From the NCBI GenBank assembly GCA_029864335.1, contig JAOTTS010000006.1, positions 20,719 to 84,718 on the forward strand: a stretch of DNA of 64,000 bases. Direction: 5' to 3'. This document shows, in pieces, positions 54,707-64,000 of this stretch. Within the stretch, counting starts at the first letter, position 1. The number at the start of each line of letters is the position of its first letter. The notes below the pieces were generated by a model that made no database searches, had not been told where the DNA came from, and saw only the letters and a list, made by a program, of their open reading frames with translations. Origin of the DNA: Candidatus Nitrosopumilus sp. (lineage in GTDB: Archaea; Thermoproteota; Nitrososphaeria; Nitrososphaerales; Nitrosopumilaceae). A program made the position numbers and the translations under genes.

Positions 54707-55645
54707 ATGTCCTGCATTGATGTTAAACATCTATCCAAATCATATGATTCAATTCATGCTGTAAATGATCTTGTATTATCAGTAAAATCAGGACAGGTCT
54801 TTGGATTTTTGGGTCCTAATGGAGCTGGAAAATCCACTACCATTAAACTTCTTACAACTTTAATTCCTCCTTCAAGTGGAACTCTTTCAATTTTAGGCAT
54901 TGATGCTGTAGCAAATCCTCTTAAAGTTCGTCATAAAATAGGCGTTGTTTTACAACAACCAAGTTATGAACCTACTTTATCAGTTGAAAAATCTCTTGAT
55001 AAATATGGGATGATGTGGAATGTTCCAAAAACTGAGCGTAAAAAAAGAATGGAACAACTTTTGATAGATTTTGATCTTGTAGAAATTCGAAAGAAAAGAA
55101 ATGAAGATCTTTCAATCGGGCAACGAAGAAGAGTTCAGGTAGCTCGTGAATTTATGCATGATATGGAATTATTATTTTTAGATGAGCCCACTGTTGGTTT
55201 AGATCCAAGTGCTAGAAGAAAACTGTTAGATTATTTAAAAAATAAAGTAAAAACAGGATTAACAATTTTTTATACAACTCATATTCTCACTGAAGCTGAA
55301 TATCTTTGTGATGAAATAGCTATAATCGATAAGGGTAAAATTCTTACAGTTGATTCTCCTGATGCTCTAAAGAACAAATTTGGAAAAGAAAAAACTATAA
55401 AAATTCATTTATTAGAAAAACAAACTAGAATTTCATCTCTCCTTTCTGGAATTTCGGATTTTCAAATTGATTATGAGAATGGAACTAATATCATAATTCA
55501 TTCAGAACAATCTGAATTGGTACTGTTAAAAGTATTGAAAATACTTAATGATAATACAATTGAAATTGAAGATCTTTCAGCTGTACCTACAAATCTTGAA
55601 GAAATATTTTTAAAAATGATGAGGGACAATGCATCCAATAGTTAG
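54707..55645 (+). CDS. ABC-2 exporter ATP-binding protein (DrrA-like)
   Basis: The 312-residue ATPase has Walker A GPNGAGKST (36-44), Q-loop VVLQQPSYEPTLSV, signature LSIGQRRR (a variant of LSGGQ), Walker B LLFLDEPTVGLDP and the H-loop TTHILTEAE. The C-terminal extension is typical of drug or lipid exporters of the DrrA type. The permease gene follows with a 17-base overlap. The substrate is unknown. Confidence 0.93.
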   Translation: MSCIDVKHLSKSYDSIHAVNDLVLSVKSGQVFGFLGPNGAGKSTTIKLLTTLIPPSSGTLSILGIDAVANPLKVRHKIGVVLQQPSYEPTLSVEKSLDKYGMMWNVPKTERKKRMEQLLIDFDLVEIRKKRNEDLSIGQRRRVQVAREFMHDMELLFLDEPTVGLDPSARRKLLDYLKNKVKTGLTIFYTTHILTEAEYLCDEIAIIDKGKILTVDSPDALKNKFGKEKTIKIHLLEKQTRISSLLSGISDFQIDYENGTNIIIHSEQSELVLLKVLKILNDNTIEIEDLSAVPTNLEEIFLKMMRDNASNS

Positions 55646-56390
55646 ACTTGTAAACAGAAATCTTACGATTTCTCTCAATCCTGGATTTTTAATTTGGCAA
55701 GTTATTTTTCCTTTGATCTACATTTTTGTTGCAGGATTTGCATATGCTCCATTAATTAACCAAGTTCCATTTGGTACAAAAGATCTTGACTATCCAGCAT
55801 TTTTAGCATCAGGTATGATCGGATTTAACATCATGAATAGTACCCTTGTTTCTGGTATCATTATTTGGAATGATAGAAGGCATGGAATGTTTGAACAAAT
55901 TATGTCTGGTCCATTTACTAGAAGTCATTACATCCTTAGTAATATCTGCACTATAGGAATTGTTGGATTAGTAAGCGCAACTTTGATAGCCATAGTTGGT
56001 TATCCAGTATTTTTTGAATCTGTAGAATTTTCATTAATCACTATTCTAATAATTATTTTTGGTGCTATTACTGGCTCTGTACTATTTGGTTCATTAGCGT
56101 CAATAATTTCTACTAGATTACGCTCAAGTGAAGGATTTAATGTAATCATTAACACGGTTTTTCTGTTTTTTGCTTTTGTTAGTACTGCATTTTATCCAGC
56201 TGCTGGTGCACCTGAACCCCTGAAATCTGCATTTTATCTAAATCCTCTTACTTATCTTGTAGATGTAATTAGAGCAGGAATTTTTGGAAATGTCACTGAA
56301 TTTGTGATAATTGAAATGATAGTTCTTATTGGTATTGCATCAATACTATTTGTTATTGCTTCAAAACTTCTTACAAAATTAGATTTCTAG
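55629..56390 (+). CDS. ABC-2 type transporter permease
   Basis: Six hydrophobic helices and the ABC-2 signature near the C terminus (SAFYLNPLTYLVDVIRAGIF), together with the pre-helix NLTISLNPGFLIWQVIFPLIY, identify the permease partner of the ATPase just upstream. The length of 253 is usual. It ends 9 bases before the convergent UDP-sugar-dehydrogenase-like gene. Confidence 0.92.
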   Translation: MHPIVRLVNRNLTISLNPGFLIWQVIFPLIYIFVAGFAYAPLINQVPFGTKDLDYPAFLASGMIGFNIMNSTLVSGIIIWNDRRHGMFEQIMSGPFTRSHYILSNICTIGIVGLVSATLIAIVGYPVFFESVEFSLITILIIIFGAITGSVLFGSLASIISTRLRSSEGFNVIINTVFLFFAFVSTAFYPAAGAPEPLKSAFYLNPLTYLVDVIRAGIFGNVTEFVIIEMIVLIGIASILFVIASKLLTKLDF

Positions 56391-56399
56391 AAAATATAA

Positions 56400-57137
56400 T
56401 TAGTTTTTAGACTTTTCATATAATTCATTAACCTTTTTGACAATATCTAAATTTTCATAATCAACTAAACTCAAATTTGGTATTACACAATGTCCTCCAA
56501 TAACTCCTGGATACATTTTTGGTCTATTACCTAAATTTTCATGTATCTCATCTGCAAATCTCCACATCTCATCAAAATTAACACCTTCTTTATCACAAAT
56601 CATTTTTGTAATCTGAGCATAATTGATTAACCATCCATAATATGTTGTATCGACTAATATTTTTGCAAGTTCTGCAGTTTTAGTTGTTGACATCCAATCT
56701 ATTTTTTTAAATCTTTTTTCTAAATCAGATTTTATTTCTGATTGCATTTGTTTATCATCTGATGAAATAAATTTTGTATATTTTTTAATATCATCTAAAA
56801 ATCTTCTATGTACTCCACGAACAGGTGAAAACAAAATTGGTACTGTAGATTTTTTTTGAATATTTTTTGTTGTTCCAGGTTTTACTGTAGAATGGACTAA
56901 GACACCTTTCAAACCTTTAATCTTGTCAATCCAATTTAATGTGATATTTACAAATTCTGTCAATTCTCCTGAAAGACAAACATGAAGATACTCAGGATTT
57001 TTAATCACTATATTTTCAGAATAGTTTCTGTATTTTAATTCTTCAAGATCAATCCCTATACATTCAAAATTTCTTTCAACAAGTAAATCAAATAAGGTAG
57101 TTCCTACTTCTCCCATTCCTAACACAATATCTGTCAT
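56400..57137 (-). CDS. Short UDP-sugar-dehydrogenase-like protein
   Basis: The N-terminal NAD loop IVLGMGEVGTTLFDLL and the later PGVIGGHCVIP (the cysteine motif of UDP-glucose/GDP-mannose dehydrogenases) are both present, but the protein has only 245 residues against about 430 in the family. The central dimer helix is reduced and the C-terminal UDP-binding domain is missing. Its activity is therefore doubtful; it might be a stand-alone NAD-binding partner. tRNA-Gln lies 65 bases upstream on the same strand. Confidence 0.65.
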   Translation of the reverse strand: MTDIVLGMGEVGTTLFDLLVERNFECIGIDLEELKYRNYSENIVIKNPEYLHVCLSGELTEFVNITLNWIDKIKGLKGVLVHSTVKPGTTKNIQKKSTVPILFSPVRGVHRRFLDDIKKYTKFISSDDKQMQSEIKSDLEKRFKKIDWMSTTKTAELAKILVDTTYYGWLINYAQITKMICDKEGVNFDEMWRFADEIHENLGNRPKMYPGVIGGHCVIPNLSLVDYENLDIVKKVNELYEKSKN

Positions 57138-57201
57138 GCCTAATTTCAGGAAAACTACCTATATTATATTCATGTTACAAAAATATTGTTTTAAAATAAG
57201 G

Positions 57202-57274
57202 TAGCCCGGCCCAGACTCGAACTGGGGTCAAAGGCTTCAAAGGCCTCTATGCTTGACCGCTACACTACCGGGCT
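57202..57274 (-). tRNA. tRNA-Gln (anticodon TTG)
   Basis: On the minus strand the acceptor stem AGCCCGG pairs with CCGGGCT, the anticodon stem GAGGC/GCCTT encloses CTTTGAA giving anticodon TTG, and the T arm is CCCAGTTCGAGTCTGGG. The discriminator is A and the CCA end is not encoded. No intron is seen. Confidence 0.95.
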
Positions 57275-57343
57275 GCTAAATCGAGCACTCTCATTCCCTT
57301 AATGAACTTTTTATCTAAATTTGACTCTTAAAATTAACCGAAA

Positions 57344-58372
57344 TTATTCATTGATAATTTTGATTAGTTTTTCAATGGGATTTTCCATTTGTTCAACTAT
57401 TTTTTTTGCTCTTTTTTGATTAATGCTGCTTGATGATTCAAAACTATTCTTAATATGTCTGGGAATTTTAATTGGATCTGTTTCTCTTTTAATCAAATAT
57501 TTTTTCACCAAAAAATTCTCGATTATATTTGGAATTGCATTATATGAAATTGTTGGAATTCCCATTAATGCTGATTCAGCTGTCATAGTTCCACCTGATC
57601 CTATAAAAATATCTGTATTACTTAACAAATGTTTTCCATCAAATGTCATTTTTACAGCTTTGGCTTTTTTATCAATTATTTTTTGAATATTTTGAATCTG
57701 TTTTGTATATCTGCACAAAATCACAATATTTTCTTTATTATACTTATGCACAATTTGTTTGATGATTGGAATTATTTTACTTGATGTTGAAGCATATGAT
57801 GCTTCATTTTCTTCTATTCTAATTAAAATATTTTTTTTATTATTTTCCTTAAATGGCAATGATTTTTTTTGATTAATTTTTCTTTTAATAGTTACAACTG
57901 CATCTATAGCGTTGTATGAAATTATGTCCTTTTTGTCAATTCCATATTTTGAAAATTCATTTTTTGGGATTACACTTGGGATCAATAATTTTTGAATTAA
58001 TGGTAATGTTAATCGCATTACTGCAGAAGCATGTGGTGAATCACAAAATGCTACATGTTTAATTCCTAAACCAAATGAAATTCTGGCTGCTTCAGGAGAA
58101 CAAAAACTAATTACTATATCTGGTGAAAACCTCTCAATTATTTTGGAAAGTTTCTTCATTCTGCTTATACTGGCTTGAAGCTTGGTTTCTTTATCACCGC
58201 CTCCATGTTTTCCAATAAAAACAAGGTCAAAATCACGTATTTTTGCTAATTTTGAAACTTCATTATAGTCTCTTGATGTACACAAAATTTTGTGTTTTTT
58301 CCCCAATTTTTCAATAATTGGTTCAGAAAACAATAATTGTTTTGGAGTGAGAATATCTATCCATATTTTCAA
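57344..58372 (-). CDS. DUF354 glycosyltransferase-like protein
   Basis: The 342-residue protein has the DUF354 pattern: KIWIDILTPKQLLFSEPIIE at the start, HVAFCDSPHASAV near 119, and the GT-B sugar-nucleotide loop GSGGTMTAESALMGIPTISY near 260. DUF354 proteins look like GT-B-fold transferases, but their reaction is unknown. It may belong with the sugar-dehydrogenase-like and DPM1-type genes in surface-glycan synthesis. The gene is divergent from the next one (58435). Confidence 0.82.
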   Translation of the reverse strand: MKIWIDILTPKQLLFSEPIIEKLGKKHKILCTSRDYNEVSKLAKIRDFDLVFIGKHGGGDKETKLQASISRMKKLSKIIERFSPDIVISFCSPEAARISFGLGIKHVAFCDSPHASAVMRLTLPLIQKLLIPSVIPKNEFSKYGIDKKDIISYNAIDAVVTIKRKINQKKSLPFKENNKKNILIRIEENEASYASTSSKIIPIIKQIVHKYNKENIVILCRYTKQIQNIQKIIDKKAKAVKMTFDGKHLLSNTDIFIGSGGTMTAESALMGIPTISYNAIPNIIENFLVKKYLIKRETDPIKIPRHIKNSFESSSSINQKRAKKIVEQMENPIEKLIKIINE

Positions 58373-58434
58373 GTAATTTCCATAATTCTAGTTAGTTCAA
58401 TAAGTTTTTCTTAGTCCATTACAAGTGTAAATGT

Positions 58435-59574
58435 ATGAGGGGAACAAAAGTTGTCGTTTATGGTCTTAGTACAGAGGGATATGCTATTGCATCACAAATG
58501 GCAATTAAAGGTGCAGACGTTTACATAATAGATGAATCCACACCATCAGCAATTTCCCTAAAAGCTGAAATAGCTAAAACTTATCCTAACGTATCTTCAC
58601 TAAAAGAAGATGAACCTCTTTTGGCTATGGAGCCAATTGATGTGGCCATTTCTAAAGCTCAATATCTTTTCTTTACACCAAGAATTAGAAAAACAGGACA
58701 AGAAATCAAAACTGAAATTCATTCCAAATTCAAAGATGCAGTCACTTCCTTAAAGAAAAACAGCTCTGTTGTTTTTACACTTCCAACAGGTTTTGGTGGA
58801 AATAATGAAAATATTTCATTACTTGAACATGTAACAGGTCTTGAGGCTGGAAAACACATTTCATATTTTTATTATCCATTAGAAGATCTAAACCAACAAC
58901 CAAAAATTATTGGTTCTTTTAATGGAAAGGAAGATCCTGTACTATATGATTTACTTACTGTAGGCAAAAAAGAGAAAAAATTTGTAGCTATTTCATCATC
59001 AGAACATTTTCATGCCATTAATGTCCTATCTAGATTTTCTAGCTTGTGTAGTGTTTTAGAAGTTTGTAAATATGCCCAAGATGATATAACAAAAAATGAT
59101 CTTTCTTCAGATGATTTTCAGGAAATATTTCTAGATAATATGGTCAGTGGTCTATTTGATCTAAAATCTTTGGGTTCCTCATTTGAAGGTGCAAATTCTC
59201 TCATGTATCTAATTAATGGAAGTGTAAAGGGAATTGATGGATATATCAAACGACTAATTGATGAAATTCGGGCAACTTTAAAGAAAAATGATCTCAAAGC
59301 AAGCAGAACAAAAATTGCATTGTCTTGGACTCTTGATCAACATGCAATGCGTGGTGATAAAATTGAAATGCTTCAAAATTTGACTTCTAGACTACGTGAT
59401 TATATTGGTGATGTTGAAGCCTATGAAAATCCAAATTTTGATTTATTTCATAGTGATAAAACCACGATTGTTGTAGCATGTTCTAAAAATGATTTTGATA
59501 TTATTGAAAAAACCAAACAAGGTTCCGAATTAATCATTGTCAAAGCTAATCCTTTATGCGAAACAATTCAATAA
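58435..59574 (+). CDS. Rossmann-fold protein of unknown function
   Basis: The first 30 residues form a dinucleotide loop (VVVYGLSTEGYAIASQMAIK) with an acidic residue after strand 2 (YIIDES), so NAD binding is likely. A long alpha-helical part follows, with a histidine-containing SSSEHFHAINVLSRF near 180, recalling the middle domain of UDP-sugar dehydrogenases, and a C-terminal part I do not recognise. Possibly a thaumarchaeal relative of that family. It precedes grpE by 26 bases. Confidence 0.65.
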   Translation: MRGTKVVVYGLSTEGYAIASQMAIKGADVYIIDESTPSAISLKAEIAKTYPNVSSLKEDEPLLAMEPIDVAISKAQYLFFTPRIRKTGQEIKTEIHSKFKDAVTSLKKNSSVVFTLPTGFGGNNENISLLEHVTGLEAGKHISYFYYPLEDLNQQPKIIGSFNGKEDPVLYDLLTVGKKEKKFVAISSSEHFHAINVLSRFSSLCSVLEVCKYAQDDITKNDLSSDDFQEIFLDNMVSGLFDLKSLGSSFEGANSLMYLINGSVKGIDGYIKRLIDEIRATLKKNDLKASRTKIALSWTLDQHAMRGDKIEMLQNLTSRLRDYIGDVEAYENPNFDLFHSDKTTIVVACSKNDFDIIEKTKQGSELIIVKANPLCETIQ

Positions 59575-59600
59575 TAGTATAAATTAGCTAAAAGATTATT

Positions 59601-60170
59601 TTGTTTGAATTGTCGAGTGATAATAATTCTGATGAAATACCAATTAACGTAGTATCTGAAAAACAAACAGATTTTGAAGATTTACTAGAAGAATCAACTT
59701 CTTCAATAACTGTTGAAGAACTAACAAAATTATTAGATAAAGAAAAAGAAAAAGTGTCTGAATATGAAGAAAAATTAAAACATGTATTGGCAGATTTTCA
59801 AAATCAAAATAAAAAAACACAATCAGATATAGAAAAAGGTGTTAATACAAAAGTAGATGAATTCATTTTAGATTTTCTAAAAATATATGATGATTTTATT
59901 CGTGCAAAAGAAGTGTTGTCTGACAATAAAATAAATTCTGATGGATTAGAATCTATTTTAAAAAACATGGATTCACTATTAAAAAAATACCATGTATTTC
60001 CAATTGAATCTCTGGGAGAAATCTTTAATCCAAATTTTCATGAAGCAATTTCTATTATTACTGATCCTGATTTAGATGATAACACAATTACAAAAGAGAT
60101 TAGGAAAGGATATATTTCTCATGAGAGAGTTATAAGACCTACACTAGTAGAAATTTCAAAAAAAGGATGA
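59601..60170 (+). CDS. grpE: Nucleotide exchange factor GrpE
   Basis: The 189-residue protein has the long N-terminal coiled coil (about 40-95) and the C-terminal beta domain with FNPNFHEAISI and the final ISHERVIRPTLVEIS, both typical of GrpE, which exchanges ADP for ATP on DnaK. The starting codon is a TTG. dnaK follows after 6 bases. Confidence 0.93.
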   Translation: MFELSSDNNSDEIPINVVSEKQTDFEDLLEESTSSITVEELTKLLDKEKEKVSEYEEKLKHVLADFQNQNKKTQSDIEKGVNTKVDEFILDFLKIYDDFIRAKEVLSDNKINSDGLESILKNMDSLLKKYHVFPIESLGEIFNPNFHEAISIITDPDLDDNTITKEIRKGYISHERVIRPTLVEISKKG

Positions 60171-60176
60171 TAAAAA

Positions 60177-62015
60177 ATGGCTAAAATAATTGGAATTGAT
60201 TTAGGAACAAGTAATTCTGCTGCTGCAGTAGTAATGGGTGGAAAACCAACCATTATTCCAGCTGCTGAAGGTTCCACTGTTGGAGGGAAAGCATTTCCAT
60301 CAGTTGTGGCATTTTCTAAAGATGGTGAACTCTTAGTTGGTGAGCCTGCAAGAAGACAAGCAGTGACAAATCCTGATGGTACTATTGTTGCTGCCAAAAG
60401 GAAAATGGGAACAGATCATACTTTTAAAATTTTAGATAAAGAATACAAACCTCAACAAATTTCATCGTTCATTCTCCAAAAAATCAAAAAAGATGCTGAG
60501 GCATTTATTGGTGAATCAGTGGAGAAAGCAGTAATTACAGTTCCTGCATACTTTGATGATAATCAACGTCAAGCCACTAAAGATGCTGGAACAATCGCTG
60601 GACTTGATGTAGTCAGAATTATCAATGAGCCAACTGCTGCATCTCTGGCATTTGGATTAGATAAAGCAAAAGAAGACATGAAAATTCTTGTCTTTGATTT
60701 TGGTGGCGGTACATTAGATGTTACAATTATGGAAATGGGAGGAGGTGTCTTTGAAGTAATGAGTACATCTGGAGATACTCAGTTAGGTGGAACAGACATG
60801 GATAAAGTTCTGATTGATTATATTGTTGATGAATTCAAAAAGAAAGAAGGTATTGATCTTTCACAAGATACAACTGCGATGACGAGAATAAGAGAAGCTT
60901 CTGAAAAAGCAAAAATTGAGTTATCAACTGTTATGGAAACTGATATTAATTTACCTTTTATTGCACATGATCCTTCAGCAGGTGCAAAAAATCTTGAATT
61001 AAGATTAACTAGAGCTAAATTAGATGAGTTAATTGGACCAATCGTTGATCGATGTAAACCTTCCATATTGAAAGCACTTGAGGATGCAAAACTTTCCAAC
61101 TCTGATATAAATAAAATTGTCATGGTAGGCGGACCAACAAGAATTCCATTAGTTAAAAAATTTGTAAGTGAAATTATCGATAAAGAAACTGAATCAGGTG
61201 TTGATCCAATGGAAGCTGTAGCAATGGGAGCAGCAATTCAGGCAGGAATTATTGCTGGAGATGTTACTAGTGATATAGTCTTACTTGATGTTACTCCACT
61301 AACATTAGGAATTGAAACTTTAGGTGGCGTAAGAGAACCATTAATTGAAAGAAATACAACAATCCCAACTTCTAAAAGTAAAGTTTTCACTACTGCAGCT
61401 GATAATCAAACTGCTGTAACAATACATGTTGTTCAAGGTGAACGTCCAATGGCAACTGACAATGTTTCATTAGGAAGCTTTAATCTAACTGATTTACCTC
61501 CTGCTCCAAGAGGAATTCCTCAAATTGAAGTAAAATTTGATATTGATGCAAATGGAATTATCAATGTAACTGCAAAGGATCTTGGAACACAGAAAGAAGC
61601 AAAAATTACCATTGAATCTACATCAAAATTATCTAAAGAAGAAATTGAAAAATTAAAAGAAGATGCAGAAAAATTCTCTGATGAAGATAAAAAGAAGAAA
61701 GAAAAAATTGATCTTAAAAATGAGGCAGAAAGTTATATTTACACTACAGAAAAATTAGTTAATCATGATCTAAAGAATAAAATCTCCCAAGAACAGGGAA
61801 TTAAAATTACTGATGCTGTAAAAGAAGTCAAAGGAGTTTTAGATAGAGAGCCAAATGAACTAAAGCCTAAACTTGAAGCATTACAATCTTTAGTCAATGA
61901 AGTAACTACAGAACTTTACAAAAATGCTTCACCTCCTCCAGCTGCTGAAGGACAACAAAGTGCAGAAACTCAAACAAATGAATCATCTACAACTGATGAA
62001 ACAAAAACTAACTAA
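60177..62015 (+). CDS. dnaK: Molecular chaperone DnaK (Hsp70)
   Basis: The 612 residues give a complete Hsp70: [16 protein letters not shown] at the start, [45 protein letters not shown] and [10 protein letters not shown] in the ATPase part, then the substrate-binding domain and a helical lid with a Thr/Asn/Glu-rich tail. It folds proteins with GrpE and DnaJ encoded beside it. Such bacterial-type systems entered some archaea by transfer. A strong AAAGGATGAT lies before the ATG. Confidence 0.96.
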   Translation: MAKIIGIDLGTSNSAAAVVMGGKPTIIPAAEGSTVGGKAFPSVVAFSKDGELLVGEPARRQAVTNPDGTIVAAKRKMGTDHTFKILDKEYKPQQISSFILQKIKKDAEAFIGESVEKAVITVPAYFDDNQRQATKDAGTIAGLDVVRIINEPTAASLAFGLDKAKEDMKILVFDFGGGTLDVTIMEMGGGVFEVMSTSGDTQLGGTDMDKVLIDYIVDEFKKKEGIDLSQDTTAMTRIREASEKAKIELSTVMETDINLPFIAHDPSAGAKNLELRLTRAKLDELIGPIVDRCKPSILKALEDAKLSNSDINKIVMVGGPTRIPLVKKFVSEIIDKETESGVDPMEAVAMGAAIQAGIIAGDVTSDIVLLDVTPLTLGIETLGGVREPLIERNTTIPTSKSKVFTTAADNQTAVTIHVVQGERPMATDNVSLGSFNLTDLPPAPRGIPQIEVKFDIDANGIINVTAKDLGTQKEAKITIESTSKLSKEEIEKLKEDAEKFSDEDKKKKEKIDLKNEAESYIYTTEKLVNHDLKNKISQEQGIKITDAVKEVKGVLDREPNELKPKLEALQSLVNEVTTELYKNASPPPAAEGQQSAETQTNESSTTDETKTN

Positions 62016-62029
62016 TTTTCTAATTCAAT

Positions 62030-62038
62030 CATTTATAC
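62030..62038 (+). promoter_or_regulatory. TATA-like element before dnaJ
   Basis: CATTTATAC is centred about 29 bases before the dnaJ ATG, in the 48-base gap after dnaK, so dnaJ may have its own promoter. Confidence 0.35.
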
Positions 62039-62063
62039 GGTAATAATTGTAAAGGTATGATTC

Positions 62064-63149
62064 ATGGCAGCAAAACGTGATTATTATGAGGTTTTGGGAG
62101 TTTCTAAAACATCTTCTACAGATGAAATAAAAAAACAATATAGAAAACTAGCTCTAAAATTCCATCCTGACCGTAACAAATCTTCTGATGCTGGGGAACA
62201 CTTCAAAGAAATTTCTGAAGCATATGCAGTCCTTTCTGACCCTGAAAAAAAACAACTCTATGATCAACATGGTCATGCAGGTGTAGATGGAAAATATTCA
62301 AGTGAAGATATTTTTCAAGGCGCTCGTGGAGATTTTAGTGATATATTTGGTCGTGGTGGCGGAGGATTTGATTCTATTTTTGAATCAATCTTTGGTCGTG
62401 GTGGCGGAGGATTTGGTTTTAGCCAACAAAGAGGTTCTGATATTCTCTATGAAACTTCAGTAACATTAGAAGACGTTCTTCATGGAAAAAAAATGGAAAT
62501 TGATTTAGAAAAACAAATTCGATGTGATAATTGTAATGGAACTGGATGTAAACCAGGAACTAACAAGAAAACATGTTCAACATGTAATGGTCAAGGACAA
62601 GTAAGGCAAACTCGAAACATGGGTTTTGCTTCTTTTGTAACTGCCGTACCATGTTCAACATGTAATGGTCAAGGTTCTATTATTGAGACTCCCTGTAGTG
62701 AATGCAGAGGTCAAGGAAAGAAAAAGGGTTACAAAAAAATTACCTTTGAAATTCCACCTGGAATTGATTCAGGAGATTACACAGTTCCAGATGAAGGAAA
62801 TGAGGTTCCAGGGGGCTCTAACGGTGATTTGATCGTACGAGTTAGAGTTCAGCCTCATTTAAAATTTAAAAGAGATGAAAAAGATATTTTTTATGATCAG
62901 GATGTCTCAATGATTGATGCCGCATTAGGGTGTGAGATTGTTGTTCCAACTTTAGAAGGAACAGAAAAAATTAAAGTTGATTCTGGTAGTCAACCAAATA
63001 CTATAATCAAACTAAAGGGAAAAGGAGTTACACACATCAATTCTAGAGGTAAGGGAGATCAGTATGTTCGAATTGTAGTGAATATTCCAAAAAAACTCAA
63101 TAAGCATCAAAAAAAGCTTCTAGAAGAATTTCAAAAAGATAGTGACTAA
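62064..63149 (+). CDS. dnaJ: Co-chaperone DnaJ (Hsp40)
   Basis: The J domain (residues 5-70) has the HPD motif in [11 protein letters not shown] Gly/Phe-rich linker runs to about 118 with GRGGGGF twice. Four zinc repeats follow ([16 protein letters not shown] twice, CSECRGQG) before the C-terminal peptide-binding domains. This is a full type I DnaJ that delivers clients to DnaK. The repeated zinc and Gly-rich units are near-identical at DNA level, which is unusual for an AT-rich genome. Confidence 0.95.
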   Translation: MAAKRDYYEVLGVSKTSSTDEIKKQYRKLALKFHPDRNKSSDAGEHFKEISEAYAVLSDPEKKQLYDQHGHAGVDGKYSSEDIFQGARGDFSDIFGRGGGGFDSIFESIFGRGGGGFGFSQQRGSDILYETSVTLEDVLHGKKMEIDLEKQIRCDNCNGTGCKPGTNKKTCSTCNGQGQVRQTRNMGFASFVTAVPCSTCNGQGSIIETPCSECRGQGKKKGYKKITFEIPPGIDSGDYTVPDEGNEVPGGSNGDLIVRVRVQPHLKFKRDEKDIFYDQDVSMIDAALGCEIVVPTLEGTEKIKVDSGSQPNTIIKLKGKGVTHINSRGKGDQYVRIVVNIPKKLNKHQKKLLEEFQKDSD

Positions 63150-63153
63150 ATAA

Positions 63154-63692
63154 ATGAAAATTGCTTTAGATGTTGACGGTGTACTTGCTGATGTAATAAT
63201 ATCTTGGTTAAATTATAGTAATACAATTAGACCTAATATATCAAAAAATGATATCACTAATTGGAATTTTTGGAAGAACCATCAAATTAATCAATATGAT
63301 TTCTATACAGAATTAAGTTCTTGCTGGAAAAATTGGAATTCTATACCTCCAACTGAAGAAAATCTATCTTTTGTTACAAAAAATCTTTTAGAAATTGGTC
63401 AGTTAGATATTGTTACTGCGAGAGAACGTTCCACTGATTCTTTTGTAAAAAAATGGCTCAATTATTATAACATATCTTTTGATAATTATGTATCTGTAAT
63501 TGATGGACCGATGAAAGCTGATTTAGATTATGATGTTTTTATTGACGATTCACCACTTAATGCATTAAAATTTCTTAAAAATAAAAAAAAGTAATTCTGT
63601 ATTCACAACCTTGGAATCAACATATTTCTGAAAATAAAATACATAGAATTTCAATTCTTGCAGAAGCTATAGAAAAAATTAAATCAGTTTAG
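63154..63692 (+). pseudogene. HAD 5-prime nucleotidase-like gene with a frameshift at an A8 run
   Basis: The N terminus MKIALDVDGVLADV is a HAD catalytic motif (Asp6, Asp8), TARER is the second, and DVFIDDSPLNALKF carries the metal-binding aspartates, as in 5-prime(3-prime)-deoxyribonucleotidases. The frame stops at TAA after AAATAAAAAAAAG (about 63581-63591). The neighbouring phase continues the same family: KVILYSQPWNQHIS and on to TAG at 63692, about 33 more residues. One extra A in the run would join both. This looks like an indel (assembly or genuine) rather than the true C terminus. Its full length would be near 178. Confidence 0.7.
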
Positions 63693-63853
63693 TCTTTTAC
63701 AAATTTTCTAATATTTACTCGATGTCCATTCTTAATATGAGATGAATAAGTTGTATTCAATAACTCCTTTATTTTTTCATCATTGTAGAATTTTACATTA
63801 TATTGTCCAAGTACTTTTTTACAATTTGAACAATATACTTCGGTAAACTCCAT
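63689..63853 (-). CDS. Small zinc-binding protein (54 residues)
   Basis: The minus-strand frame starts MEFTEVYCSNCKKVLGQYNV, with CSNC (Cys8, Cys11) as a half zinc site, followed by a Lys/Asn-rich region ending in NIRKFVKD. Two more ligands (His39, His44) could complete the site. Its stop overlaps the stop of the HAD gene by 3-4 bases, a pattern common in this window, which favours both being real. Its function is unknown. Confidence 0.5.
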   Translation of the reverse strand: MEFTEVYCSNCKKVLGQYNVKFYNDEKIKELLNTTYSSHIKNGHRVNIRKFVKD

Positions 63854-63929
63854 TTTTTCACTTGATTGATTAGATTATTTTTTCATAGTATAATAAAGAA
63901 ACTTATTCTAGATTTCAAAAATTTACAAT

Positions 63930-64000
63930 GCGGGAGTCACCCAGCCTGGTCAACGGTGTAAGGTTCAGATCCTTATCTTCTAGGAGTTCGTGGGTTCAAA
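63930..64000 (+). tRNA. tRNA-Leu (anticodon CAG), cut by the window edge
   Basis: GCGGGAG starts the acceptor stem; the anticodon stem TAAGG/CCTTA encloses TTCAGAT giving CAG; a long variable arm (TCTTCTAGGAGTTC) is typical of Leu tRNA; the T arm begins GTGGGTTCAAA before the window ends. The 3-prime part is missing. Confidence 0.9.

Overview
The window looks like chromosome of a marine, ammonia-oxidising-type Thaumarchaeote (Nitrososphaeria, Nitrosopumilus-like). The DNA is AT-rich (roughly one third GC by eye) and very densely coded. It has archaeal information-processing genes (PriS/PriL primase, RPA, aIF2 alpha and gamma, eS6, Nop10, Lsm, an Lhr helicase, AglB). Alongside these it carries two ESCRT-III-like CdvB paralogues, two B12 gene clusters and assimilatory sulfate-reduction genes, a mix typical of that group. 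The genus is an inference from gene content; no marker was searched. I see no insertion sequence, prophage, CRISPR array or integrase, so this is mostly core chromosome.

Layout. 1-4.5 kb: end of a CdvB paralogue, a coiled-coil gene, a secreted-protein gene broken by an in-frame TAG, a motif-rich regulatory region, then a soluble winged helix, a membrane-anchored winged helix and a secreted helical protein. 4.5-8.6 kb: queE, folE and queC for the 7-deazaguanine (archaeosine) pathway, then thrB and a GPN GTPase. 8.6-14.1 kb: a flippase-like membrane protein, an SDR, small conserved genes, a GC-rich hairpin, a glycosyltransferase and a degenerate ThiI-like protein. 14.1-18.9 kb: cysH-sat, nth and the two AcnX subunits (archaeal mevalonate route). 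18.9-24.4 kb: RqcH/NFACT, cbiT-cbiL-cbiF and a racemase-like protein lacking both cysteines. 24.4-34.4 kb: CdvB paralogue, DPM1-GtrA fusion, glyS, nfo, priL-priS, a UPF0182 protein and a GATase. 34.4-41.6 kb: a C39-like/TPR protein, tRNA-Gly, two tiny zinc ribbons, rps6e-aIF2gamma-PIN, PEBP, aglB, nop10 and aIF2alpha. 41.6-47.1 kb: second B12 cluster (cobO, cbiA, cbiC, cbiX, cbiG, cbiD). 47.2-54.6 kb: epimerase-like protein, a bacterial-type metK, Lsm, RadB-like ATPase, Lhr and RPA. 54.7-59.6 kb: ABC exporter, sugar-dehydrogenase-like proteins, tRNA-Gln and a DUF354 protein. 59.6-64 kb: grpE-dnaK-dnaJ, a frameshifted HAD nucleotidase, a small zinc protein and the start of tRNA-Leu.

How the genes work together. 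CysH and Sat supply reduced sulfur from sulfate. The two B12 clusters cover many of the anaerobic corrin steps (metal insertion, C20, C11, C15, C1 methylation, C12 side-chain opening, methyl migration, amidation, adenosylation). MetK supplies the S-adenosylmethionine those methyltransferases use. The primase subunits, RPA, Lhr and the RadB-like ATPase form a DNA replication and repair set scattered over 25 kb. Several glycosyltransferase-like genes plus AglB point to N-glycosylation and surface glycans.

Most worth a second look: three disrupted reading frames (in-frame TAG at 1387-1389; a sat gene with no usable start codon; a HAD gene broken at an A8 run), the GC-rich inverted repeat at 11574-11641, the GTTCC motif cluster in front of the winged-helix cassette, and four proteins with lost catalytic residues (racemase-like, ThiI-like, N half of CbiX, short UDP-sugar dehydrogenase). 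I did not find a clearly new multi-gene system. The 1946-4300 regulatory cassette is the best candidate for one.
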